A stretch of 64,000 nt of DNA from Enterococcus timonensis (GCF_900104595.1 NZ_FNVY01000003.1:1-64000), one strand, 5' to 3'. Positions 13,013 to 22,797 are shown, numbered from the stretch's first letter. Numbers and translations are program-made. The notes: generated from the letters alone by a model not told the origin.

Positions 13013-13900
13013 CTAATCTTGACTTATCGCTAAAATTTCTAAAATCCGTTCCAAGTCGTCAGCTGATAAATATTCGATTTCGATCTTTCCTCGGGATTGT
13101 TTATTGCGTCCCGTTTTTTCGTGAATCACAACGCTCGTGCCAAATTTTTCCCGCAGTTTATCTTCTGATTCCCGTAAGTAAACAGGTTTTTCAGCGGTTG
13201 GTTTTTTGGCTGGTTTTTTCGGACCGTGGGCAAGATTTACAATACTTTCTAGTTGGCGGACTGTTAAATTTTCTTTGACAGCGCGTTTGGCTAGTTGGCT
13301 CATAAGCTTGGGATCTTTAAGGCTGAGTAATGTCCGCGCTTGACCCATAGATAATTTTTCTTCTTTAAGTAATGTTTTGACATCATCTGGCAAACTTAAA
13401 ATCCGCAAATAATTGGCGATGTACGGCCGGGATTTTCCTAGACGATAAGCCAGTTGTTCTTGGGTGAGTTTTAAGTTGGTCATTAACATTTCGTAAGCTT
13501 GGGCTTCTTCTAGTGGGGACAAATCTTCCCGTTGTAAATTTTCTAAAACTGCCACTTGCATCATTTCAGCTTCGGTAAATGTCCGAACGATGGCAGGGAT
13601 TGTTTTACGTCCGGCAAGTTTTGACGCATGGAATCGGCGTTCGCCGGCGATAATTTCATATCCTTTTACTTCAGAATGGCGGACAATAATGGGTTGAAAA
13701 ACACCCGATTGTTTAATGGAGCGTGCCAGTTCTTGCAAACTTTTTCCGTCAAATGTTTTTCGCGGTTGATAAGGATTAGGACGCAAGCTATTTAAATCTA
13801 AATCAAGCACTTCTTCTTTGGCGATGTCCACATCTTCAAACTTTTTCATATCGCCAAAAAGGGCATCCATCCCTCGACCTAATGCTTTATTTTTCGTCAC
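13013..13900 (-). CDS. parB: Chromosome partitioning protein ParB (Spo0J)
   Basis: Centromere-binding CTPase of 295 aa that loads at parS sites and organises the origin region. It has the N-terminal ParB/sulfiredoxin-like fold with GERRFHASK (CTP pocket), a helix-turn-helix region (about 110-165) and a C-terminal dimerisation domain. The GTG start overlaps the end of parA by 14 bp, so the two are translationally coupled. Candidate parS sites are listed separately. Confidence 0.93.
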   Translation of the reverse strand: MTKNKALGRGMDALFGDMKKFEDVDIAKEEVLDLDLNSLRPNPYQPRKTFDGKSLQELARSIKQSGVFQPIIVRHSEVKGYEIIAGERRFHASKLAGRKTIPAIVRTFTEAEMMQVAVLENLQREDLSPLEEAQAYEMLMTNLKLTQEQLAYRLGKSRPYIANYLRILSLPDDVKTLLKEEKLSMGQARTLLSLKDPKLMSQLAKRAVKENLTVRQLESIVNLAHGPKKPAKKPTAEKPVYLRESEDKLREKFGTSVVIHEKTGRNKQSRGKIEIEYLSADDLERILEILAISQD

Positions 13901-14654
13901 GAGCTAACACCTCCTGGGCTAATGCTTGGTAACTTTCAGCGCCTTTGGATTTTGGATCGTAATCAATAATCGCTTGGCCATGACTAGGCGCTTCTGATAA
14001 GCGGACATTTCTTGGGATAATTGTTTCGTATACTTTTTCTTGGAAATATTTCCGTACTTCACCGACAACTTCAGCGCCGAGGTTGGTCCGGGCATCTAGC
14101 ATAGTTAATAGTACGCCTTCGATTTGCAAATCCGGATTGAAATGTTTTTGCACTAAGCGAATGGTATTAAGCAATTGGCTAAGTCCTTCTAACGCGTAAT
14201 ATTCACTTTGCACCGGAATCAAAATCGAATCGCTGGCAGTAAAGGCGTTGATGGTCAAATGTCCTAATGATGGTGGACAGTCAATTAAAATAAAATCGTA
14301 ATCGTTTTTCACATCAGCGATGGCTGATTTTAAACGAGATTCCCGAGCCATCATGCTAGTTAGTTCAATTTCCGCTCCGGCTAATTGGAGTGTTGCCGGT
14401 ACGATAAATAAATTTTCCCGCGTTGTGGAAAGGACCGTATCTTTAATCGGCACTTCATTGACTAAAATATCGTAAATATCTTGATTGACGTCAGGTTTTC
14501 TAATGCCAAGTCCGCTAGTGGCGTTTCCTTGGGCATCGGTATCAATTAATAAAACTTTTTTTCCTAGATATGCCAGACACGCACCGAGATTGACAGTGGT
14601 GGTGGTTTTTCCCACGCCGCCTTTTTGATTGGCGACTGAAATAATGCGGGCCAT
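13887..14654 (-). CDS. parA: Chromosome partitioning ATPase ParA (Soj)
   Basis: ParA/MinD-type ATPase of 255 aa that works with ParB in origin segregation and influences DnaA. It has the deviant Walker A KGGVGKTTT (residues 10-18), the A' motif (IDTDAQGN) and Walker B (LIDCPPSLG). The ATG at 14654 has a GGAGG ribosome site. First gene of the parAB run. Confidence 0.95.
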   Translation of the reverse strand: MARIISVANQKGGVGKTTTTVNLGACLAYLGKKVLLIDTDAQGNATSGLGIRKPDVNQDIYDILVNEVPIKDTVLSTTRENLFIVPATLQLAGAEIELTSMMARESRLKSAIADVKNDYDFILIDCPPSLGHLTINAFTASDSILIPVQSEYYALEGLSQLLNTIRLVQKHFNPDLQIEGVLLTMLDARTNLGAEVVGEVRKYFQEKVYETIIPRNVRLSEAPSHGQAIIDYDPKSKGAESYQALAQEVLARDEK

Positions 14655-14790
14655 AATTTCCTCCTTGATGACTTTCTTCTATTATATGGTATTGTTATAA
14701 GTTAAAAATTTTGTTGGCTAACTTGCACCAGAAAGCTCGCAAAAATTGTTCGGTGCTTTTTTTAGTGCTTTTTTTGTGATACTTACTGAT

Positions 14791-15504
14791 TTACAGCGGC
14801 TGTTTGTTAGGGGTGCCTGGTTTGCGAGGATATTTTTTTGCCGTGTCTTTCACCTTAGTAAAAACAAATAATTCCCGCAAGTCGCCTGATACTGGTAAAT
14901 GAAATTGTAATTCTTTTTCAAAATGGCCACCTAAAATTTTTAAGGCATTGGCCGCTTCTAAAAGTTCGATTTGTCCTTGCTTGGCTTTTAAAGGAATAAA
15001 TTTTCCGCCAACTTTAACTAGCGGCAAACACAATTCCGATAAAACATTCAGTCTAGCTACAGCGCGCGCGGTAACGAGATCAAATTGCTGGCGAAATTTT
15101 GGATTTTGCCCAAAGGTTTCCGCCCGATCATGATAAATAGCGACCTCTTTTAGCTGTAGCGTGTCAACAACGGTTTGTAAAAAGTTCACCCGCTTTTGCA
15201 GAGAATCGACAATCACAACTTTCAAAGTCGGAAAAGCAATTTTCAATGGCAAACTTGGAAAACCCGCGCCACTACCCACATCGCATAAAAAATCTTCGGC
15301 TGAAAATTCGTCAGTTAAACCTAATAGTAAGGAATCATAAAAATGTTTTTCGTACACTTCAGTTTCTTCGGTGATAGTCGTGAGATTTATTTTTTCATTC
15401 CACTCGACTAACAAAGAAAAATAAGTGGCAAATTGCGCCATTTGTTGTTGCGTTAAAAGCAGACCACTTTCGGCCAGCCGTACTTGAAATTCTTCAGGGG
15501 TCAT
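14791..15504 (-). CDS. rsmG: 16S rRNA m7G527 methyltransferase
   Basis: SAM-dependent methyltransferase (GidB) of 237 aa that modifies G527 in the 530 loop of 16S rRNA; loss gives low-level streptomycin resistance in other bacteria. The SAM motif [14 protein letters not shown] starts near residue 77 and TARAVARL follows near 145. The ATG at 15504 follows AAAAGGAG. The C-terminus is basic. It lies upstream of parAB as in many Firmicutes. Confidence 0.93.
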   Translation of the reverse strand: MTPEEFQVRLAESGLLLTQQQMAQFATYFSLLVEWNEKINLTTITEETEVYEKHFYDSLLLGLTDEFSAEDFLCDVGSGAGFPSLPLKIAFPTLKVVIVDSLQKRVNFLQTVVDTLQLKEVAIYHDRAETFGQNPKFRQQFDLVTARAVARLNVLSELCLPLVKVGGKFIPLKAKQGQIELLEAANALKILGGHFEKELQFHLPVSGDLRELFVFTKVKDTAKKYPRKPGTPNKQPL

Positions 15505-15517
15505 AAGCTCTCCTTTT

Positions 15518-15542
15518 TGTGAAACAGAAAAATTGTTTCACA
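15518..15542 (-). promoter_or_regulatory. Everted parS-like half-sites just upstream of rsmG
   Basis: TGTGAAACA (15518-15526) and TGTTTCACA (15534-15542) form a 9-bp inverted repeat with a 7-bp gap, directly before the rsmG ribosome site. It could be a hairpin in the leader or a protein site. The role is unknown. Confidence 0.4.
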
Positions 15543-15607
15543 GACTACTTCTTACTTTAACGCAAAATACAGTCCATTGCAATTACAAAAATAAAATTTA
15601 AGATAAT

Positions 15608-15634
15608 AAAAAAATCCCGCCCAAGAGGCGAGAA
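15608..15634 (-). terminator. Nudix gene terminator
   Basis: On the minus strand: TCTCGCC/GGGCGGGA stem (with G-U pairs) followed by T7. Confidence 0.65.
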
Positions 15635-15679
15635 AAATCCAACGACAAAGACAAGCTGGCAGAAAAAAAGAATAATTTT

Positions 15680-15695
15680 TGTTTCATATGAAACA
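15680..15695. promoter_or_regulatory. 16-bp palindrome, degenerate parS candidate
   Basis: TGTTTCATATGAAACA is a perfect palindrome that differs from consensus parS only in the central two bases. The same 16-mer occurs at 50484. Confidence 0.4.
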
Positions 15696-15698
15696 TTT

Positions 15699-16157
15699 TT
15701 AGCGGATTTGATAAAAATAATGAATCAAACGTTCTTTTGCGCTTGAAGGAACAAGGTTAATCTGACCGAGTTGCTCAATATTCACCCAAATTGGTACATA
15801 TTGATTGTCAGCGCTCGCTCGAATGGCTTCTTCTCCTTTAATTTGGGGAGTGGTTGAAATTTCTGTTTGATAAAGAAAATATTTTTGAATCTCAGAACCT
15901 TCTTCAACAAAAAATAAGAGCTTTAACTGATTAACTATCAGCTGCCAGCCAAGCTCTTCATGAATTTCGCGAATAGCCGCTTGCTCATCTTTTTCCCCAG
16001 GATTAACCCCACCACCAGGAACTACTAAATATTTTTCACCCTTTTTTTGCCGCTTAATTAGTAAAATCGAATTCCTTTCTTTGTTGTATAGAATTACCCG
16101 TGAACGCAATCTTGTTTCCCCCATTCTAAAGCAGCTACTTTTACGATATTTTTCCAT
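15699..16157 (-). CDS. Nudix hydrolase
   Basis: Nudix-fold hydrolase; the substrate cannot be told from sequence. The Nudix box is clear, G(x5)E(x7)REIHEELGW, about residues 54-76 counted from the chosen start. An open frame extends to 16217, but its first 20 codons are the mnmG terminator hairpin. I therefore place the start at the ATG at 16157 (MEKYRKSS); ATG 16124 is the alternative. Both lack a strong ribosome site. The product is about 152 aa. It may be expressed by read-through from mnmG or from an unseen promoter. Confidence 0.75.
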   Translation of the reverse strand: MEKYRKSSCFRMGETRLRSRVILYNKERNSILLIKRQKKGEKYLVVPGGGVNPGEKDEQAAIREIHEELGWQLIVNQLKLLFFVEEGSEIQKYFLYQTEISTTPQIKGEEAIRASADNQYVPIWVNIEQLGQINLVPSSAKERLIHYFYQIR

Positions 16158-16162
16158 TTTCT

Positions 16163-16207
16163 TAAAAAGCAACCGCGACAACAATTTTTTTGTCGCGGTT
16201 GCTTTTT
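16163..16207 (-). terminator. mnmG terminator
   Basis: A very strong 17-bp stem (AAGCAACCGCGACA and its complement) with T5 on the minus strand, starting 11 bp after the mnmG stop. Confidence 0.85.
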
Positions 16208-16217
16208 GATTCATCAT

Positions 16218-18119
16218 TTAAAATGAAGATGTTTTGGCTAATTTTCCTTGTTCCACATAAACCATCAAAATAGATAAGTCGGCAGGATTAACGCCTGAGA
16301 TACGCCCAGCTTGCGCGAGGGTTTCGGGTTGGATTTTGCCTAATTTTTGGACGGCTTCAGTGGCTAGTCCATTAATTTTTGTGTAATCAAGATTTGTTGG
16401 AATTTTTTTAGCTTCTAAGCGTTTGAGCTTAGCTACTTTTTCTAGCGCTTTTTTGATGTAGCCTTCGTATTTGATTTGCGTGCTGACTTGTTCAATCACT
16501 CGATGATCGAGAACTTCTTCAAGCGTTGGCAAAAATTGGGCCACGTCTTGGTAAGTTAACTCAGGTCGTTTGAGTAAATCACTGGCTAAGATGCCGTCTT
16601 TTAAAGTCGCTGAATTTTTTTCTGCTAAAAAGGCTTGCACTTGTTCAGTTGGTTTAATTCGCAAAGTTTCAAGACGCAAAATTTCATTTTCCACGGCGGT
16701 TTTGCGGGCGATAAACGCAGCGTATTGTTCTTCTTTGACTAATCCTAAGTCATGTCCGATTTCTGTCAGACGAAAATCAGCATTATCGTGGCGCAAAATC
16801 AACCGATATTCAGCGCGGCTTGTCAACAGGCGATAAGGTTCGCTCGTTCCTTTAGTCACCAAATCATCAATCATCACGCCAATATAACCTTCAGAACGTT
16901 TCATAACAAATGGATCTTTGCCTTGGACTTTTAAAGCAGCGTTCATGCCTGCCATAATCCCCTGACCGGCGGCTTCTTCGTAACCAGATGTGCCGTTAGT
17001 TTGGCCGGCGGTAAATAAATTTTTGACAACTTTTGTTTCTAGCGATGGGCGCAATTGGTGCGGCAAGACGACATCGTATTCAATGGCGTAACCGGTGCGC
17101 ATCATTTCTGCATTTTCTAATCCAGCGACGGAGTGGAGCATTTTTACTTGGACTTCTTCCGGCATTGAAGTGGAAAATCCTTGGACGTAAACTTCTTGTG
17201 TTTCCAGTCCTTCTGGTTCCAAAAATAATTGATGACGTTCTTTATCGGCAAATCGAACAATTTTGTCTTCGATTGAAGGGCAGTAACGCGCACCAACGCC
17301 TTCAACAATTCCTGTAAACATCGGCGCCCGATGCAAATTTTCGCGGATGACTTCATGGGTGGTGGCATTAGTATAAGTCAGCCAACATGGCGTTTGATCT
17401 TGCAAATAATCTTCATCTTTACTAGAAAAACTAAAATGGTTCGGAGTTGTGTCGCCAGGTTGAATTTCCGTTTTGTTATAATCAATCGAATCGGATAAAA
17501 CCCGTGGCGGTGTCCCAGTTTTAAAACGATCTAAAACTAAACCGTATTTTTTCAAATTAGCGGAAAGTTTAACAGCCGGTTGCGAATTATTCGGACCAGA
17601 TGAATATTTCAAATCGCCAATAATAATTTCGCCCCGTAAAGCAGTCCCAGCTGTGATAACTACTGCTTTAGCGCCATATTTTGCACCGGTTTGCGTAATT
17701 ACGCCGCAAACTTTGCCATCAACAACAACTAAATCTTCAACAATTCCTTGACGCAAAGTTAATTTTTCTTGGACTTCAATTGTTTTTTTCATTTCATTGG
17801 CATAAGCACGTTTGTCAGCTTGAGCGCGGAGAGCTTGAACAGCCGGGCCTTTGCCAGTGTTGAGCATCCGCATTTGAATATAAGTTTTGTCGATATTTTT
17901 ACCCATTTCGCCACCGAGCGCATCAATTTCTCGGACAACAACGCCTTTAGCCGGGCCACCGACAGAAGGATTACAAGGCATAAAAGCGACCATATCAAGA
18001 TTAATTGTTAAAAGGAGCGTTTCGCAACCCATGCGCGCGGCGGCCAAAGCTGCTTCGCTACCAGCATGACCGGCACCAACGACAATGACATCAAAATTAC
18101 CTGCATCAAAAATTTCCAA
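16218..18119 (-). CDS. mnmG: tRNA modification enzyme MnmG (GidA)
   Basis: FAD-dependent subunit of the MnmE-MnmG complex that installs (carboxymethyl)aminomethyl groups on wobble U34 of tRNA; 633 aa. The N-terminal FAD-binding motif [19 protein letters not shown] (about 12-30) and the conserved [10 protein letters not shown] and [11 protein letters not shown] segments are visible. The start is a TTG at 18119 with AGGAAAG upstream. It lies downstream of mnmE, separated by two repeat elements instead of the usual tight spacing. Confidence 0.95.
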   Translation of the reverse strand: MEIFDAGNFDVIVVGAGHAGSEAALAAARMGCETLLLTINLDMVAFMPCNPSVGGPAKGVVVREIDALGGEMGKNIDKTYIQMRMLNTGKGPAVQALRAQADKRAYANEMKKTIEVQEKLTLRQGIVEDLVVVDGKVCGVITQTGAKYGAKAVVITAGTALRGEIIIGDLKYSSGPNNSQPAVKLSANLKKYGLVLDRFKTGTPPRVLSDSIDYNKTEIQPGDTTPNHFSFSSKDEDYLQDQTPCWLTYTNATTHEVIRENLHRAPMFTGIVEGVGARYCPSIEDKIVRFADKERHQLFLEPEGLETQEVYVQGFSTSMPEEVQVKMLHSVAGLENAEMMRTGYAIEYDVVLPHQLRPSLETKVVKNLFTAGQTNGTSGYEEAAGQGIMAGMNAALKVQGKDPFVMKRSEGYIGVMIDDLVTKGTSEPYRLLTSRAEYRLILRHDNADFRLTEIGHDLGLVKEEQYAAFIARKTAVENEILRLETLRIKPTEQVQAFLAEKNSATLKDGILASDLLKRPELTYQDVAQFLPTLEEVLDHRVIEQVSTQIKYEGYIKKALEKVAKLKRLEAKKIPTNLDYTKINGLATEAVQKLGKIQPETLAQAGRISGVNPADLSILMVYVEQGKLAKTSSF

Positions 18120-18202
18120 ATTCTTTCCTACTTTCTGTTGTTTATTGAGTTTTCAATTCAAATTGTTTTGTTTTGTTTGCTAGCTTTGAAAATCTTATTG
18201 AC

Positions 18203-18310
18203 GGTGTCTTAGGCGCAGTGACTAGAGAAAAAGATAAAACTTCTGGCGAATGTTCCATTCGCATTCAGTTTTCCTATTTTCTTACGTCCCTAATCGCGCC
18301 TTCGACATCC
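18203..18310 (-). repeat. Imperfect inverted repeat family, copy 5 (distal to mnmE)
   Basis: Arms GGTGTCTTAGGCGC and GCGCCTTCGACATCC with the family core. It is the second of a tandem pair when read in the direction of mnmE. Confidence 0.85.
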
Positions 18311-18319
18311 TTATTTGAC

Positions 18320-18430
18320 GGTGTCTTAGGCGCAGGAACTAGGAAAAAAGATAAAACAATTTAAAATCCAAAACCGGGATTTTTAATGTTTTCCTATTTT
18401 TCTACGTCCCTTAACGCGCCTTCGACATCC
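18320..18430 (-). repeat. Imperfect inverted repeat family, copy 4 (adjacent to mnmE)
   Basis: Ends one base from the mnmE stop codon. Same outer arms as its tandem neighbour but a different loop. The pair fills the 312-bp mnmE-mnmG gap. Confidence 0.85.
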
Positions 18431-18431
18431 T

Positions 18432-19823
18432 TTATTTCCCTAGGCAGAATTGGCTGAATAGTTGGGTGATTAATTCGTCGGGGGCACTTTCGCCGATAAT
18501 TTCGCCTAGTTGTTCCCAACTGCGAGTGAAGTCAATTTGGACGAGATCGACTGGCATTTGATGAGCGAGGCCGTTCAAAACTTCTTGCAATGATTGTTGG
18601 GCTTGTTCCAACAAGGCAATGTGGCGCACGTTGGATAAATAAGTGGCGTCTTGTTGTTCGATTTGGCCGCCAAAAAAGATTGTTTGAATTTTTTTGGCTA
18701 ATTTTTCTAAGCCGACGCTCGTTAAAACGGAGACTGGTAAAATTTCATCTGCATCCACGTCAAATTTTTCTAAATCAGCTTGCGTTATTTTCGTTGGCAA
18801 GTCCATTTTATTGAGTAAAATCACGCGCGGTTTATCTTTTGTTTCTATTAATAAAGTTTCATCTTCAATCGTCAGTGCTTCATTTTGATTCAAAACGAGC
18901 AAGACGAGATCTGCTTTGTCCAGCGCTTGCCGAGATTTTTTTACGCCCATAGCTTCGACGATATCATCGGTTTCTCGAATACCGGCTGTGTCCACGAGTT
19001 TCAATGGCACGCCGCCCAAATCCAAATATTCTTCGATTACATCACGGGTCGTGCCGGGAATTTCAGTAACGATGGCCTTGTCTTCTTTTAATAAATAATT
19101 CAAAAGAGAAGATTTACCAACGTTAGGTCGGCCGATAATTGCGGTTTGCAATCCTTCACGCAAAATTTTTCCTTGTTGGGCGTGTTCTAGCAAGCTGGCA
19201 ATTTTTCCGGAGATTTCTTCGGCTTTTTCTTTCATTAAAGCTGACGTCACTTCTTCCACATCGTCATATTCTGGATAGTCGATGTTGACTTCCACTTGGG
19301 CCAAAGTTTCTAAAATTTCTTGGCGCAACGCTTTAATCCGCTTGGAGAGTTGGCCGTCTAACTGTTGCAAAGCCATGTCCACAGCGAGATCAGTTTTGGC
19401 GCGAATCAAATCCATCACCGCTTCTGATTGTGATAAATCAATTCTTCCATTTAAAAAGGCTCGCTTAGTAAATTCTCCTGGCTCAGCCAAACGCGCGCCG
19501 CTGCGCAATAATAATTGTAAAATTTGCTGAACAACGACAATACCGCCGTGGCAATTAATTTCTACCACATCTTCAGCGGTAAATGTTTTCGGTCCTTTCA
19601 TCACGGAAACCAATACTTCATCCATCGTTTTTTCCGTCATAGGATCAACGATATGACCGTAATGAATGGTGTGGGTTTTGGCCTGGCTTAATTTTTTCCC
19701 GCCGACAAAAACTTTATCAGCAATCTCAAAGGCCTGATCGCCTGATAAACGGACAATACTAATCGCCCCCACACCTGGTGGCGTTGAAATAGCAGCGATT
19801 GTTTCAAATTCTAAAATTTCCAT
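18432..19823 (-). CDS. mnmE: tRNA modification GTPase MnmE (TrmE)
   Basis: GTPase partner of MnmG in wobble-uridine modification; 463 aa. The N-terminal formyl-THF-binding domain is followed by a helical domain into which the G domain is inserted: P-loop GRPNVGKSS near 230, the GTTRD switch, DTAGIRET and NKMD. The C-terminus ends in the conserved CxGK (CLGK). The ATG at 19823 follows AGGAAGGAACC. It has a long leader with a terminator-like hairpin. Confidence 0.95.
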   Translation of the reverse strand: MEILEFETIAAISTPPGVGAISIVRLSGDQAFEIADKVFVGGKKLSQAKTHTIHYGHIVDPMTEKTMDEVLVSVMKGPKTFTAEDVVEINCHGGIVVVQQILQLLLRSGARLAEPGEFTKRAFLNGRIDLSQSEAVMDLIRAKTDLAVDMALQQLDGQLSKRIKALRQEILETLAQVEVNIDYPEYDDVEEVTSALMKEKAEEISGKIASLLEHAQQGKILREGLQTAIIGRPNVGKSSLLNYLLKEDKAIVTEIPGTTRDVIEEYLDLGGVPLKLVDTAGIRETDDIVEAMGVKKSRQALDKADLVLLVLNQNEALTIEDETLLIETKDKPRVILLNKMDLPTKITQADLEKFDVDADEILPVSVLTSVGLEKLAKKIQTIFFGGQIEQQDATYLSNVRHIALLEQAQQSLQEVLNGLAHQMPVDLVQIDFTRSWEQLGEIIGESAPDELITQLFSQFCLGK

Positions 19824-19924
19824 GATTGGTTCCTTCCTAAATTTCTCATTCGTTATCTTAATAGGATATTTAATTTATTCGCTTCGTTTTCCTCGATTAA
19901 CCAAAAAAAGAGCAACAAAAAAAG

Positions 19925-19975
19925 CGCGGATTTCTCCCCGAAAATTCCAGGGAGAGGCGCACTTGACTGCACTTC
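19925..19975 (-). promoter_or_regulatory. Terminator-like hairpin in the mnmE leader
   Basis: On the minus strand GCGC...CTCCC pairs with GGGAG...GCGC, followed by T7, between the mnmE promoter and its start codon. It could attenuate mnmE or make a short RNA. Confidence 0.45.
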
Positions 19976-19987
19976 AATATTGGGTAC

Positions 19988-20016
19988 ATAATAGCACGAT
20001 TTTTACAGATATTCAA
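19988..20016 (-). promoter_or_regulatory. mnmE promoter
   Basis: On the minus strand: TTGAAT (20011-20016), 17-bp spacer, TATTAT (19988-19993). Confidence 0.6.
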
Positions 20017-20096
20017 GAAAAAATTATTTTCAAGCTGTCTGCTAGTATTTTGCCGAAACTTTTCTGGTTTCAGTGAGCTTCAACCTGCTAGAAAAA

Positions 20097-20552
20097 TTAT
20101 TTTCCTTCTGCTTCCAATCTTTTAATCAGCTCTTTCATTTCCTCGATTTCTTCTTCTTGGGCGGTCAAAATTTTTTCTGCTAGTTCTTTGACCTCGGGAT
20201 CGGTTAAATCTGCACGACTGCTGGTCAAAATAGCAATCGAATGGTGGGGGATCATGGCTTTCATCCATTTCGTATCGTCAACGGCCGTCTGACTTCTTAC
20301 CATATAAAGTGAGCCGCCAAAAACAAGCAAACTAACAATTAAAATGCCGATATTGATTTTTTTCTTATCATACATCTTCCACATAAACAAAATCATAATC
20401 ATCGCCATCACCGCACCCATCATCAAAGCCATAAAAGCGCGCGTCTGACTGAAAAAAATATGATCAATAGAGAATACATTTAAATACATCATCCCAAACA
20501 TAATTACCGTCGAAACTAAAATCATTACCAAAAACTTCCCGTATTTGTTCAT
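20097..20552 (-). CDS. DUF305-like membrane protein
   Basis: A 151-aa protein with three hydrophobic segments in the first 90 residues, then the DUF305-type signature MKAMIPHHSIAI and an acidic helical tail. DUF305 proteins have a ferritin-like fold and are often linked to metal handling, but the function here is unknown. The ATG at 20552 is chosen because AAAGGAG lies 8 nt upstream; an in-frame GTG at 20561 overlaps that ribosome site. Confidence 0.75.
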   Translation of the reverse strand: MNKYGKFLVMILVSTVIMFGMMYLNVFSIDHIFFSQTRAFMALMMGAVMAMIMILFMWKMYDKKKINIGILIVSLLVFGGSLYMVRSQTAVDDTKWMKAMIPHHSIAILTSSRADLTDPEVKELAEKILTAQEEEIEEMKELIKRLEAEGK

Positions 20553-20623
20553 TTTCCCCACTCCTTTAATTCTTTATATATCTAATATGCTCATGGATGT
20601 AGAATTTCTGTCAAATGATAGCA

Positions 20624-20651
20624 CAAAAAAAGGAAGCATCGAAATGCTCCC
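20624..20651 (-). terminator. Terminator after the small membrane protein gene
   Basis: On the minus strand: GGAGCAT/ATGCTTCC stem with T7. Confidence 0.75.
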
Positions 20652-20666
20652 TCAATCACTAAATCA

Positions 20667-20918
20667 CTAAATTTTCTTTCGTTCTTTCCATTTTTCAAAA
20701 ATAACTATCCCTAACAGTAGCAAAAAAACTATGACACCCCGCGTCACTAGCATCGCCACCACTAATAAACAGGCAACAAGAAATAATAAAAATGGATGAA
20801 TGGACTTCCGCTGCTTTTCAAAACGCCAATAGTAAAAAAAATAGAGTAGCAAAAGAAATAGACCGACGATATTATAGTTAGCTATAAATTCAGTCACCAG
20901 TTTCCACAAATTTTGCAT
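20667..20918 (-). CDS. Small hypothetical membrane protein
   Basis: An 83-aa protein with two long hydrophobic stretches (about 16-32 and 42-73) and a basic C-terminus (EKWKERKK). A good ribosome site (AAAAGGAGAACTTCAA) precedes the ATG at 20918. No family recognised. It follows a strong promoter and a structured leader, so its expression may be conditional. Confidence 0.65.
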   Translation of the reverse strand: MQNLWKLVTEFIANYNIVGLFLLLLYFFYYWRFEKQRKSIHPFLLFLVACLLVVAMLVTRGVIVFLLLLGIVIFEKWKERKKI

Positions 20919-20960
20919 TTGAAGTTCTCCTTTTGCTACATTTACCTAAATTTTGGCTAA

Positions 20961-21080
20961 AAAAAAATCCTTACCAACGTATGGGTTCGTTAGCAAGGAC
21001 CATTGTCAAATACACGAAGAATTTGACGACTTATCAAAAGTATTTCTACTGACGATAAGAATGATTTCGTATCTAATATA
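20961..21080 (-). ncRNA. Structured leader or small RNA upstream of the small membrane protein gene
   Basis: A strong promoter (see next entry) drives an RNA starting near 21068 with three successive hairpins: CTTATC/GATAAG, TCAAAT/ATTTGA, and a terminator with stem CCTTGCTAACG/CGTTGGTAAGG plus T9 (20961-20999). The downstream gene starts about 40 bp after the terminator. This can be an attenuator or riboswitch or a free RNA of about 110 nt. I do not recognise a known riboswitch class. Confidence 0.5.
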
Positions 21081-21103
21081 GCGGTTCTGTAGTTAATTGT
21101 CAA
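21075..21103 (-). promoter_or_regulatory. Strong promoter of the structured leader
   Basis: On the minus strand: TTGACA (21098-21103), 17-bp spacer, TATATT (21075-21080). Confidence 0.75.
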
Positions 21104-21145
21104 TGTTTTAGTTGCAATTGCTATAAAAATCTCATCTACTACTAA

Positions 21146-21958
21146 CTAAAAAATCTTTTTGTCGCTTGGTTCCACCACTAAGTAACGATAAGGTTCGTTG
21201 CCTTCCGAGTGGGTTTTGACATATTGATTTTTATTAAGGATAGCGTGGATTTGTTTCCGTTCAAATGCTGGCATCGGTTCTAAAATCACGGGCATTTTGG
21301 TTCTTTTCACTTGATCAGCAGTGCGATAAGCGAGACGCTCCAAGATGACTTGACGCCGTTGACGATAATCGCCGACGTTAACAATCACCGAAATTTTCCC
21401 TTTAACGTTACGGTGCAAATACACTTGCGCCAAATATTGAAGCGCGTTTAAAACTTTGCCGTGTTTACCAATGACAATCCCTTGTTTTTCCGTTTCCAAA
21501 TGAAAAATTATTGCATCGCGTTTTTTTTCAATCGTTACTTCAGAAGGCGCCCCCAGCTGTTTAACGATTTCTACTAAATATTCGCCTGTTTCAGCAAAAA
21601 GAGCATCGATATCTTCATCATTTTGGTTTTCTTCAGGCAAGTTTTCATCCGTTGCTGTTTTAACGGGCGTAGAGTCTGGTGCTAGTGTTGAGTCGGCGGA
21701 TTTTTCTGTTGCGACAATATTTTTTTCTTCGCCGGCATTTTTTTCTTCAACTGTTTTTTTTACAGCCGTTGAAGTTTGCTTGGGTGTTGCTTCTTCTATT
21801 AAACTCACTTCTAAAATGGCGTCTTTTTTGCCAATACCTAAAAATCCTTTTTTGCCGGGGTCCAAAATGTGGATCGTTACTTGATTTTTTTCAACTTGTA
21901 AACTTTTTAACGCTGATGCTAAGGCTAATTCGACATTTTCTCCGGTAAATTTTGGCAT
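21146..21958 (-). CDS. jag: RNA-binding protein Jag/EloR (KhpB)
   Basis: A 270-aa protein with an N-terminal Jag-N domain, an acidic low-complexity linker (about 55-125), a KH domain with GKHGKVLNALQ and a C-terminal R3H domain. It binds RNA together with KhpA and affects cell elongation in relatives. It is encoded 11 bp after yidC in the rpmH-rnpA-yidC-jag run. Length and order are normal for Lactobacillales. Confidence 0.92.
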   Translation of the reverse strand: MPKFTGENVELALASALKSLQVEKNQVTIHILDPGKKGFLGIGKKDAILEVSLIEEATPKQTSTAVKKTVEEKNAGEEKNIVATEKSADSTLAPDSTPVKTATDENLPEENQNDEDIDALFAETGEYLVEIVKQLGAPSEVTIEKKRDAIIFHLETEKQGIVIGKHGKVLNALQYLAQVYLHRNVKGKISVIVNVGDYRQRRQVILERLAYRTADQVKRTKMPVILEPMPAFERKQIHAILNKNQYVKTHSEGNEPYRYLVVEPSDKKIF

Positions 21959-21969
21959 CTGAATCCCAC

Positions 21970-22797
21970 CTAACGTTTTTTATTTTTTTTCTTCTTCGGA
22001 CTTAGCGCTTTAGCCAACGCCCGCTCTTTTTCTTTTTCAATCCGCAATGCTTCTTGGCGTTCGTTACGAATTTTGAAAGGATTATTAATTAACAAAGTTT
22101 GCCCCACTTGAAAGGCATTAGAAACTACCCAGTATAAAGAAAGGGAGCTGGCAAAATTCATACCCATGAAGAAAATCATTAACGGCATGACGAAATTCAT
22201 AACGGTCGTGCTGGAATTTTTTTCTAATTGGGACATGCTAGCTAAGTAGCTAGACAAGAAAGTGAAGACCGCCGCTAAGATGGGCAAAATATAATAAGGA
22301 TCGGGCGTTGATAAATCCAACCACAAAAAATGACCTTGTCTAAGTTCTGGCACCCGAGAAATTGATTGATACAAAGCAATCATGACTGGCATTTGGGCAA
22401 AAATTGGTAAACAACCGGCATACATATTAACATTATTATCTTTATAAAGGCGTTGTGTTTCTTCATTCATTAAGCGTTGGCTTTCTTGATCCTTGAAAGG
22501 ATATTTAGCCTTGATCGCTTTAATTTTCGGTTGCAACTCTTGCGTTTTGCGCATCGATTTGGTTTGATAATTCATTAATGGTAAAAGAAGAAGACGAATG
22601 ATTATCGTAAATAAAATAATCCCGATCCCGATATTACCACCGATGGATAAAAATTGAATCGCTTGGGCAAAGAAGTAAACAATTTTGTCCCAAAGGCCGG
22701 AACTTTCTGAAGTGACTTCAGCCGTTCCACAGGCTGCGAGCACTAGAACCAAACTTAAGAGGCCTAATGACAGCCATAATTTTTTATATTTTTTCAC
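21970..22797 (-). CDS. yidC: Membrane protein insertase YidC (OxaA1)
   Basis: Inserts and folds membrane proteins; 275 aa. It is a lipoprotein (lipobox LAAC at about 20-23) with five membrane segments, the hydrophilic cytoplasmic hairpin between the first two, and a lysine/arginine-rich tail (KKKKNKKR) that can contact ribosomes. Its start overlaps the end of rnpA by 4 bp. Confidence 0.95.
   Translation of the reverse strand: MKKYKKLWLSLGLLSLVLVLAACGTAEVTSESSGLWDKIVYFFAQAIQFLSIGGNIGIGIILFTIIIRLLLLPLMNYQTKSMRKTQELQPKIKAIKAKYPFKDQESQRLMNEETQRLYKDNNVNMYAGCLPIFAQMPVMIALYQSISRVPELRQGHFLWLDLSTPDPYYILPILAAVFTFLSSYLASMSQLEKNSSTTVMNFVMPLMIFFMGMNFASSLSLYWVVSNAFQVGQTLLINNPFKIRNERQEALRIEKEKERALAKALSPKKKKNKKR

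Noticed and set aside
16158-16217. N-terminal extension of the Nudix protein
   Set aside because: These codons are the mnmG terminator hairpin, so the start must be downstream.
16245-16262. TGTTCCACATAAACC as parS
   Set aside because: Too many mismatches in the right half and it lies in conserved coding sequence of mnmG.
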